64,000 nt of DNA from Pseudescherichia sp039594205 (GTDB taxonomy: Bacteria > Pseudomonadota > Gammaproteobacteria > Enterobacterales > Enterobacteriaceae): assembly GCA_039594205.1 (NCBI GenBank), contig JBCNNW010000003.1, forward strand, positions 58,621 through 122,620, in the 5' to 3' direction. This document shows positions 33,470 to 40,302 of the stretch, one piece after another (within the stretch, counting starts at the first letter, position 1; every line of letters begins with the position of its first letter). A program made the translations under genes and the position numbers. Under the pieces are notes generated by a model. It had not been told where the DNA came from. It made no database searches and saw only the letters and a list, made by a program, of their open reading frames with translations.

Positions 33470-34030
33470 ATGAGTACAGAAAAGCAAAAAATGATTGCCG
33501 GTCAACTCTATCGATCTGGCGATGACACATTACGAGCAGATCGCCTGCGTGCCAGGGAACTGCTGCATAAGTATAATCACTCCGGCCCGACCGAGAAGAG
33601 CGAACGGCACGGCCTGCTGGCAGAGCTGCTGGGTAAAAGCGGCAACGCCTACATTGAGCCAAGCTTTCGCTGCGACTACGGCTACAATATCTATCTCGGC
33701 AACGATTTTTACGCCAACTTTGACTGCGTGATGCTCGATGTTTGTCCGATACATATTGGCGATAACTGCATGTTTGCCCCAGGAGTGCATATCTATACTG
33801 CTACCCATCCGCTGGATGCGACCGAACGTAACAGTGGACTAGAGTTTGGCGCGCCGGTGACCCTGGGTAATAACGTTTGGGTTGGCGGTCGGGCCGTAAT
33901 AAACCCCGGTGTAACCATTGGCAATAACGTTGTGATCGGCTCCGGGAGCGTGGTGATCCGTGATATTCCTGACGACGTAGTGGTTGCGGGTAACCCCGCG
34001 CGAATTATTAAGAAGCTATCAGCGGCATAA
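33470..34030 (+). CDS. maa: Maa, maltose O-acetyltransferase
   Basis: A 186-residue left-handed beta-helix acetyltransferase of the NodL/LacA/Maa group that uses acetyl-CoA to acetylate maltose and related sugars. The N-terminal Mac domain is MSTEKQKMIAGQLYRSGDDT; hexapeptide repeats follow with the catalytic histidine in YTATHPLD, ending GNPARIIKKL. The frame is open seven codons upstream; ATG 33470 aligns with E. coli. The ribosome site is poor. Confidence 0.93.
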   Translation: MSTEKQKMIAGQLYRSGDDTLRADRLRARELLHKYNHSGPTEKSERHGLLAELLGKSGNAYIEPSFRCDYGYNIYLGNDFYANFDCVMLDVCPIHIGDNCMFAPGVHIYTATHPLDATERNSGLEFGAPVTLGNNVWVGGRAVINPGVTIGNNVVIGSGSVVIRDIPDDVVVAGNPARIIKKLSAA

Positions 34031-34132
34031 CTGTTATGCTTTTTTGTTGCCTGGCTGTTACTTTTTTTTACTGGCGGGGATCGTAGAATAGGCTGTTTCA
34101 CCTGCGTTTTGTCCGATCTCCAAAGGTAAAAA

Positions 34133-34627
34133 ATGACAGAAATAGAGCGACTGCTTACCCAAACGATCAACGAGCTAAATATTCGCGAGAAGCGTGACAA
34201 TCGGCCACGCTTCAGCATTAGCTTTATCCGCAACCATCCCTGGCTGTTTATCGGCATGTACGTTGGCTGGTTTGCTACCCTGGCGGTGATGCTGCAGTCT
34301 GAAACCTTAGCAGGCTCCGTCTGGCTGCTGGTGGTGCTTTTCGCCCTGCTGAACGGTTTCTTCTTTTTCGATGTTTACCCACGCTACCGCTATGAGGATA
34401 TCGACGTGCTCGATTTCCGCGTCTGCTATAACGGCGAGTGGTACAACACACGATTTGTACCGCAGGCGCTGATTGACGCTATTATGCAGTCGCCTAAGGT
34501 CGAGGCTGCACAAAAGAGCCAGCTGCAGCAGATGGTACAGAAAAAAGGTGAGCTTTCGTTCTATGACGTCTACTCCCTGACGAAACCGAAAACCGCGCCG
34601 CACGCTCAGCCGCAGGTCGCCTCCTGA
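34133..34627 (+). CDS. ylaC: YlaC, inner membrane protein of unknown function
   Basis: A 164-residue protein with two membrane helices around residues 45-85 (PWLFIGMYVGWFATLAVMLQ and a second immediately after) and a soluble C-terminal domain starting YPRYRYEDIDVLDFRVCYNG. It matches E. coli YlaC, with a longer C-terminus. Function unknown. The orientation relative to maa differs from the E. coli order I recall. Confidence 0.88.
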   Translation: MTEIERLLTQTINELNIREKRDNRPRFSISFIRNHPWLFIGMYVGWFATLAVMLQSETLAGSVWLLVVLFALLNGFFFFDVYPRYRYEDIDVLDFRVCYNGEWYNTRFVPQALIDAIMQSPKVEAAQKSQLQQMVQKKGELSFYDVYSLTKPKTAPHAQPQVAS

Positions 34628-34653
34628 GCCAGCAGAGTCTCTCTCGTCCCGTA

Positions 34654-34681
34654 TTGACATAGCGAAGAAAAGTATTAGATT
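34654..34681 (+). promoter_or_regulatory. Sigma-70-like promoter ahead of a non-coding segment
   Basis: TTGACA (34654-34659), a 16-base spacer and TAGATT (34676-34681; 4 of 6 against TATAAT). It lies 27 bases past the ylaC stop and points into a region with no coding frame. The predicted transcript would start near 34688. Confidence 0.55.
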
Positions 34682-35022
34682 TAAGGTAACAGCGTTGCTT
34701 ACTGAGAGCGCTGTCAGGCAGTAAGATATAGTGTATGAATGCGATAAAGGCCACGAAGTCTTGTTGTATGGGAGAGTCGGCGTAGCGTAAATCAGTTGCA
34801 AGCCTACCCGATGACGCTTTAAGGCCACGTAGTCAGTTTCTACAATCGCAGGGTGTGAACGAAATCGCGATGATGTAAGGCCCCGTTGTATGTCGTATGG
34901 GTTGCGAATTAAAGCGTCATGTTTTAAATCGCAATGGTAGTAAGGCCACGCATCAAAGAGTATATATCGCGAAGGGTGTGTACTTGAGTACCGAGGTCTA
35001 AGACCTTAAACGTGTACATTTA

Positions 35023-35046
35023 AAGCAGTATCATAAGCAGTATCAT
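35023..35046 (+). repeat. Tandem 12-base repeat inside the ncRNA candidate
   Basis: AAGCAGTATCAT occurs twice without a gap or mismatch. Confidence 0.9.
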
Positions 35047-35090
35047 GTAGTTAAGTTCCTTAATGTTAAATGCAATATCAGCAGTACCCT

Positions 35091-35128
35091 AAGAGCCCTG
35101 GCTTCCTAAGTCAGGGCTCTTATCATTT
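35091..35128 (+). terminator. Strong intrinsic terminator of the ncRNA candidate
   Basis: A 14-pair stem (one G-U pair): AAGAGCCCTGGCTT at 35091 with AAGTCAGGGCTCTT at 35108, a three-base loop, then ATCATTTT. No coding gene ends nearby on this strand; ylaC stops 464 bases upstream. Confidence 0.88.
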
Positions 35129-35283
35129 TGGCCCGCCGCAAGCCCGCTCCCACATCGCATCTGCCTTATGCGTTTTTCGCAAAAGCACGTGATCCTGCCC
35201 GGTCATATATTAGAAAAGAAGGTTATTGGTTGAAACCAGGGCGTTAGGGCACTCTGCCAGAAAGCCACTGTGAGGAGTCAGCC

Positions 35284-36312
35284 ATGACCGCTACCCGTCT
35301 GCCCGTTCTTGACCTGTCGCACTTTTCCGATCCTGACGAGCGTCCCGCCTTTCTGGAACAACTGCGTACTGCTGCGCGGGATATCGGTTTCTTCTATCTG
35401 GTGAATCATGGCATAGACGACGCCCTGCAGCGCGCCGTTCAGCAGGAGGCCCGCCGCTTCTTTACCCTTTCTGATGCAGAGAAGCAGCAGGTCGCCATGA
35501 TCCACTCGCCCCACTTTCGCGGCTATAACCGTGCGGCCTCTGAGCTGACCCGCGGCCAGCCGGACTGGCGGGAGCAGTTTGATATTGGCGCTGAACGTCC
35601 GGCCCTGAACGTGGCCGGGGACGATCCCCGCTGGCAGCGTTTGCAGGGACCGAACCTGTGGCCGGAGACGCAGCCGACGCTGAAGCCGGCCCTCCTCGCC
35701 TGGCAGAAAGCGATGACCAGCATGGCACTCAACCTGCTACGCGCCTTTGCCCAGGCTCTGGATCTTCCTCCTGACGCCTTTGATGCGCTGTATGGCGATA
35801 AGCCTAATGAGCATATCAAGCTGATCCGCTACCCTGGCCAGCCAGCAACCGAGAGCCAACAGGGCGTCGGCGCGCACAAGGACTCCGGTTTCCTTAGCTT
35901 TCTGCTGCAGGATGAGCAGCGAGGCCTGCAGGTGGAGGTCGCGCCGGGCCGCTGGCTGGATGCCGCCCCGCTGGCGGGGAGCTTTGTGGTGAACATCGGG
36001 GAGCTGCTGGAGCTGGCCACCAACGGCTATCTGCGTGCCACGGTGCACCGGGTCGTTTCCCCCGCTGCCGGGCAGGAGCGGCTGTCGATCGCCTTCTTCC
36101 TTGGCGCACAGCTGGACGCGGTGGTTCCAGTCTATGCCCTGCCGACACAGCTGGCACAGGAGGCGCGCGGGCCAGAGAGCGATCCGCAAAACCCGCTGCT
36201 GCGCGACGTAGGCTGGAACTATCTGAAAGGACGGCTGCGCTCCCATCCGGACGTGGCGGAGCGTTACTACCGGGACGTGCTGCGCGAGCGCAGTGAGCAA
36301 CTGATTGCCTGA
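35284..36312 (+). CDS. Isopenicillin-N-synthase-family Fe(II) oxygenase
   Basis: A 342-residue enzyme of the 2-oxoglutarate/Fe(II) or IPNS-like oxygenase superfamily. The N-terminal DIOX_N region contains ARDIGFFYLVNHGI. The metal triad is H198 and D200 (GAHKDSGFLSFLLQD) and H255 (ATVHRVVSP), with the co-substrate arginine and serine as R266 and S268 (RLSI). It is the first gene of an apparent operon with a MetQ/MetN/MetI-type importer 32 bases downstream, which suggests it oxidises an imported sulfur or amino acid compound. The substrate is unknown. A GAGGAG ribosome site precedes the ATG. Confidence 0.85.
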   Translation: MTATRLPVLDLSHFSDPDERPAFLEQLRTAARDIGFFYLVNHGIDDALQRAVQQEARRFFTLSDAEKQQVAMIHSPHFRGYNRAASELTRGQPDWREQFDIGAERPALNVAGDDPRWQRLQGPNLWPETQPTLKPALLAWQKAMTSMALNLLRAFAQALDLPPDAFDALYGDKPNEHIKLIRYPGQPATESQQGVGAHKDSGFLSFLLQDEQRGLQVEVAPGRWLDAAPLAGSFVVNIGELLELATNGYLRATVHRVVSPAAGQERLSIAFFLGAQLDAVVPVYALPTQLAQEARGPESDPQNPLLRDVGWNYLKGRLRSHPDVAERYYRDVLRERSEQLIA

Positions 36313-36344
36313 CTAACCCCACTGACATAACGATAAGGATAAAA

Positions 36345-37154
36345 ATGATGAAACCTGCAGCATTGAAACTGGCCGGGCTGGCACTCTCTCTGTCTCTGGC
36401 ATGGGGTACTGCCCATGCACAAGCGTTACGCATCGCTGCCGACGCCGTGCCGCACGCGGAAATCCTCAACTACATCAAAACCTTTGATCCAAAGCTGGAC
36501 ATCAAGGTGGTGGAGCTGACCAGCGGTGTTAATGCCAACGAGCTGTTGGCTAACGGCGACGTTGATGCCAACTACTTCCAGCACGTTCCCTATCTCAAAG
36601 ATCAGGAGAAAGCGCTGGGCAAAACCTTTGCCGTGGCGGCGACGGTGCACATTGAACCGCTGGGCATCTACTCGCGCAAATATAAAGATCTTAAGTCGAT
36701 TCCAGACAACGCTAAGGTGGCGGTACCAAACAACACCACCAACCTGAGCCGCTCGCTGTTCCTGCTGCAAAGTCAGGGGTTGATTAAGCTCAACGCGAAA
36801 TTTACCGATCCGGCCACTACCCTCGCCACGCCAAAGGACATTGCTGACAATCCGAAGCATATTAAGATCCTTGAGATTGAGTCCCCGCAGATCCCGCGCT
36901 CGCTGGACGATGTCGATCTGGCAGTGATCAATGGCAACTACGCGCTGGAGGCAGGCCTCACGCCAGCTAAAGATGCGCTGGGGCTGGAGAGCGCCGAGCA
37001 TAACCCCTACGCCAATATTCTGGTGACCAACCCGGCGCTGGCTAACGATCCGCGCATCAAGGAGCTGGCAAAGGATCTCACCTCGCCGCAGGTGGCTGAA
37101 TTTATCCGTAAAAACTACAACGGATCGGTTATTCCGGTCGTACCGCAGTCATGA
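36345..37154 (+). CDS. MetQ/NlpA-family substrate-binding protein
   Basis: A 269-residue periplasmic binding protein of the NlpA lipoprotein family by fold (LRIAADAVPHAEILNYIKTF; DVDANYFQHVPYL; VAVPNNTTNLSRSLFLLQSQ). Unlike MetQ it has no lipobox cysteine: the signal peptide ends AHA-QA near residue 25, so it should be soluble in the periplasm. The ligand may be methionine, a derivative, or another sulfur compound. Its TGA overlaps the ATG of the ATPase gene (ATGA). Confidence 0.85.
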   Translation: MMKPAALKLAGLALSLSLAWGTAHAQALRIAADAVPHAEILNYIKTFDPKLDIKVVELTSGVNANELLANGDVDANYFQHVPYLKDQEKALGKTFAVAATVHIEPLGIYSRKYKDLKSIPDNAKVAVPNNTTNLSRSLFLLQSQGLIKLNAKFTDPATTLATPKDIADNPKHIKILEIESPQIPRSLDDVDLAVINGNYALEAGLTPAKDALGLESAEHNPYANILVTNPALANDPRIKELAKDLTSPQVAEFIRKNYNGSVIPVVPQS

Positions 37155-37939
37155 TTGTGATTGAAGGGCTGAGTAAAACCTATGCCGGAGCAGGCCGACC
37201 GGCGCTGAACGATATCTCGCTCACCGTTCCCGAAGGTGCCATTTACGGCATTCTTGGACGCAGCGGTGCGGGCAAAAGCACGCTGATCCGCTGCCTGAAC
37301 CTGCTGGAGCGACCGACCCACGGCTGCATTCTGGTCAACGGACGCGACATCACCGGCTTCGATAAAGCGGCCCTGCGCGCGCACCGTCTGCAAACCGGCA
37401 TGATTTTTCAGCACTTCAATCTGCTGCATGCCCGTAGCGTGGCGGACAACGTCGCCGTGCCGCTGGAGATTGCAGGCCTTGCTAAAGCACAGCGTCGGGC
37501 GCGGGTCGAGGAGCTGCTGCACCTGGTGGGCCTGAGTGACAAGGCGCAGGCCTTCCCCTCCCAGCTCTCCGGCGGGCAGAAGCAGCGTGTCGGTATCGCC
37601 CGTGCGCTGGCGGCACGCCCGCAGGTGCTGCTCTGCGACGAAGCGACCAGCGCGCTGGACCCTGAGACCACGCAGTCGGTGCTCAGCCTGCTGGCGGATA
37701 TCAACCGCCAGCTTGGCCTGACGATTGTGCTGATCACCCACCAGCTGGAGGTGGTCAAAAACCTCTGCGATCACGCAGCGTTACTGGAGAATGGCGAGCT
37801 GATTGAAAGCGGGAAGATCGCTGACCTGTTGGTTACACCGTGGTCGCGCCTGCGCCAGGCGCTGCTGCCCGACCCACAGGCAGAACGTCTCTTCCTGGAG
37901 CGCCATGGCGTAAACGGGAGGCCCCTATGCGTAGCATGA
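37151..37939 (+). CDS. MetN-type ABC importer ATPase without regulatory domain
   Basis: A 262-residue ABC ATPase with Walker A GRSGAGKS, signature LSGGQKQR, Walker B VLLCDEAT and the H-loop LITHQLEV. The ABC domain resembles MetN, but E. coli MetN has 343 residues because of a C-terminal ACT-like domain that binds methionine and inhibits transport. Here the chain ends about 30 residues after the nucleotide-binding core, so that feedback domain is missing. It overlaps the binding-protein gene by 4 bases and the permease gene by 13. Confidence 0.87.
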   Translation: MIVIEGLSKTYAGAGRPALNDISLTVPEGAIYGILGRSGAGKSTLIRCLNLLERPTHGCILVNGRDITGFDKAALRAHRLQTGMIFQHFNLLHARSVADNVAVPLEIAGLAKAQRRARVEELLHLVGLSDKAQAFPSQLSGGQKQRVGIARALAARPQVLLCDEATSALDPETTQSVLSLLADINRQLGLTIVLITHQLEVVKNLCDHAALLENGELIESGKIADLLVTPWSRLRQALLPDPQAERLFLERHGVNGRPLCVA

Positions 37940-38595
37940 GCTGGGACGAGCTGTGGCCAATGCTGCTGAACGGTACGCTGGAGACTGTCTACATGGTGGT
38001 GCTGGCCGCCCTGTTTACCGTGCTGATTGGCCTGCCCATCGGCGTATTACTCTATATCTCACGGGCAAACGGCCTGCTGCCGCTGCCTAAAACCCACGCC
38101 GTGCTGGGGGCCATGATTAACCTGGGCCGCTCGCTGCCGTTTATCGTGCTGCTCATTGCGCTGATCCCTTTTACGCGGCTGCTGATAGGCACCACACTCG
38201 GCAGTACCGCCGCCGTGGTGCCTATTACTATCGGCGCGTTTCCCTTCTTTGCCCGCCTAACAGAGAGCGCACTGGACGAGGTGGACGCCGGGCGCATCGA
38301 AGCCATCCTGTCGATGGGCGGCAGCGTCTGGCATGTGATCGCCAAAGCGCTGCTGCCGGAGGCGCTGCCGACGCTGCTGGCGGGGATCACTCTTACCGTG
38401 GTGATGCTGATTGGCTTCTCGTCAATGGCGGGCGTCATTGGCGGTGGCGGGCTGGGAGATCTCGCCATTCGCTACGGTTACCAGCGTTTTAACGACCAGG
38501 TGATGGTAGGTACGGTGGTTATTCTTGTGGCGCTGGTACAGGGAGTGCAGATGACCGGCGATCGTCTGGTACGTCGGCTGGCACACCGCCGCTAA
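37927..38595 (+). CDS. MetI-type ABC importer permease
   Basis: A 222-residue permease with five predicted membrane helices and the BPD_transp_1 EAA region (ESALDEVDAGRIEAILSMGG). SSMAGVIGGGGLGDLAIRYG is highly characteristic of MetI-type subunits. Start ATG 37927 overlaps the ATPase gene. Together with the two preceding genes it makes a complete importer for a methionine-like ligand. Confidence 0.88.
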   Translation: MRSMSWDELWPMLLNGTLETVYMVVLAALFTVLIGLPIGVLLYISRANGLLPLPKTHAVLGAMINLGRSLPFIVLLIALIPFTRLLIGTTLGSTAAVVPITIGAFPFFARLTESALDEVDAGRIEAILSMGGSVWHVIAKALLPEALPTLLAGITLTVVMLIGFSSMAGVIGGGGLGDLAIRYGYQRFNDQVMVGTVVILVALVQGVQMTGDRLVRRLAHRR

Positions 38596-38718
38596 GACCA
38601 GGTGTTTGCATTAAGGAATTTTAGCGTGAAATAGCAGAGGAGGAGTGCAGAGAGTGGTATAAACATGGGATAGCTATAAGCCCACTCTCTTTCGCCATAT
38701 ATCAAAAAGGAATGTTTG

Positions 38719-40302
38719 ATGATGACAAACCGACGGCTGGTAAGGGTTGTCACCGTTGTGCTGGTTCTTGCAGTGCTGGTTCCAATGGGAATTAGCGTCT
38801 GGCTGGCGCATCTCCAGGCGCATGAGACCTTCAGGCGCGAGCTGGATGCTTACTCTGATCGGGTCGTCATACGTACGCAAAAGGTACTTCAACAGGCCAA
38901 AGCTGCCCTGAATGAGATCGACCACTTTACCGGTACCACCTGTAGCCCTGAGCACCTGCAGGCGATGCGCAGAGTCGCCTTCTCTAATCACTATATTCAG
39001 GAGGTGCTTTATGTCGAGCGCCTCCGCCCTCTCTGCTCATCGCTGGAGAACACCAGCCGCGAAGTTGCGCTACCGCCAGCGGAAAGAGTCACCCCGGACG
39101 GCTACTACGCCTGGCTCACCACTCAAAACGATGTGGGTATAAAACGGGTTATGGCAGCGTTGGGTAGCGAGCGCCATGTGGTGATGATCGATCCTCTGTC
39201 GTTTATTGATGTGCTGCCATTCGGCTCCTCGCCTGTACGTGTGTCGCTGGTCGGTCTGAAAACGGAGCGGATTATTGTCAGTAGCGGCAATTTTACCCCC
39301 GCCATCTGGCAGCAGCTGCAGCACACCACGGAGAACCAGCTTACGTTTCAAGGTGAGCTGTATGATATCAGGCGTTTTCCCGAACTGGGGATCGCCGTCG
39401 TTACCCAATCCTCCCTCGCGCCGCTGGAAAAGGGCTGGCACCGACAGCTACTGATCTGGCTTCCGATCGGCGTCCTCCTGAGCCTGCTGATCGCGTTCTT
39501 CCTGTTGCGGGTGCTGCGCCGCCTGCAGTCACCCCACTATCGTATTCTGGATGCGATTAATGCCCGCGATATTGAGGTCTACTATCAGCCGATTATCGCT
39601 CTGGGCAGTGGAAAAGTGGTCGGGGCCGAGGCGCTGGCCCGCTGGCCGCAGGCTGACGGACGCTTACTCACGCCGGATATCTTTATTCCGCTGGCGGAGC
39701 AGTCGGGCCTGATGCCGCAGCTTACGCAGCTGATTATTGAGACGGTATTTAGCGATCTGGGACCGTGGCTACAGCGTCACCCTGAGCTACACGTCTCGAT
39801 CAATCTCGATCCTGGCGATCTGGTATCGAAAACCCTTCCCGATCTGCTCAGCACGCAGCTGGCCCGCTGGCGACTCAGCGCCTCGCAAATTGCCCTTGAG
39901 ATCACCGAGCGCGGCTTTGCCGATCCTAAGGTCAGCTCCCCGGCCATTGCCGGGCTTCGCCGTGCCGGGCATGCCATCTATATCGACGATTTTGGTACCG
40001 GCTACTCCAGCCTGAGCTATCTGCAAAACCTGGAGGTCGATATCCTGAAGATCGACAAATCCTTCGTTGATGCGCTGGAGTATAAAAACGTCACCCCACA
40101 CATTATCGAGATGGCAAAAGCGCTGGGGCTGGCGATGGTCGCAGAGGGCGTTGAGACCCAGGGCCAGCTTGAGTGGCTGCGTAATCACGGGGTGCAGTTT
40201 GCCCAGGGCTGGTTCTACAGCAAGGCGCTGCCGAAAGAGGCGTTTATGGCCTGGGCCGAAGAGAACCTCCGGCCCAGGCATGTTACGCCTGACGCCAGCT
40301 AA
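38719..40302 (+). CDS. pdeB: PdeB (YlaB), CSS-motif EAL c-di-GMP phosphodiesterase
   Basis: A 527-residue inner membrane enzyme. A periplasmic CSS domain lies between two membrane helices (residues about 8-29 and 245-265), with C106-SS as the redox-sensitive motif. The cytoplasmic EAL domain contains VGAEALARW (EAL at 304-306), ITERGF and DDFGTGYSSL, so catalysis should be intact. It lowers c-di-GMP. The start follows AAGGA. Its 3' end runs 20 bases into the convergent lacZ; the tail RPRHVTPDAS is longer than in E. coli and derives from this overlap. Confidence 0.93.
   Translation: MMTNRRLVRVVTVVLVLAVLVPMGISVWLAHLQAHETFRRELDAYSDRVVIRTQKVLQQAKAALNEIDHFTGTTCSPEHLQAMRRVAFSNHYIQEVLYVERLRPLCSSLENTSREVALPPAERVTPDGYYAWLTTQNDVGIKRVMAALGSERHVVMIDPLSFIDVLPFGSSPVRVSLVGLKTERIIVSSGNFTPAIWQQLQHTTENQLTFQGELYDIRRFPELGIAVVTQSSLAPLEKGWHRQLLIWLPIGVLLSLLIAFFLLRVLRRLQSPHYRILDAINARDIEVYYQPIIALGSGKVVGAEALARWPQADGRLLTPDIFIPLAEQSGLMPQLTQLIIETVFSDLGPWLQRHPELHVSINLDPGDLVSKTLPDLLSTQLARWRLSASQIALEITERGFADPKVSSPAIAGLRRAGHAIYIDDFGTGYSSLSYLQNLEVDILKIDKSFVDALEYKNVTPHIIEMAKALGLAMVAEGVETQGQLEWLRNHGVQFAQGWFYSKALPKEAFMAWAEENLRPRHVTPDAS

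Larger units (their letters stand above)
34688..35128 (+). ncRNA. Candidate structured ncRNA of about 435 bases
   Basis: This segment has a promoter-like start, a strong intrinsic terminator and no convincing open frame. It contains four TAAGGCCaCG-like modules (34746, 34820, 34876, 34941). They alternate: the first and third are followed by GTTGTATG and GTATGGG, the second and fourth by ATCGC then AGGGTGTG, so the RNA looks like a diverged tandem duplication of a unit of about 125 bases. A perfect 12-base long-range stem joins ATGACGCTTTAA (34811) and TTAAAGCGTCAT (34909). Smaller stems include CTTACTG/CAGTAAG (34698-34725) and CATTTAA/TTAAATG (35017, 35066). I know no family matching it. 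Existence as an RNA is inferred, not shown. Confidence 0.55.

Noticed and set aside
34737..34787. 16-codon ORF starting ATGAATGCGATAAAGGCC inside the ncRNA candidate
   Set aside because: Weak ribosome site, and the paralogous second unit has no corresponding open frame, so coding is not supported.
34746..34950. Four TAAGGCC-type repeats as a CRISPR array
   Set aside because: The conserved part is only about ten bases, spacing varies (74, 56, 65), inter-repeat segments are themselves related in alternation, and no cas genes are present.
34688..35128. ncRNA candidate as a CsrA/RsmA sponge
   Set aside because: The recurring loop-like motifs are ATGGG and AGGGTG; the A-N-GGA core needed for CsrA is not repeated.
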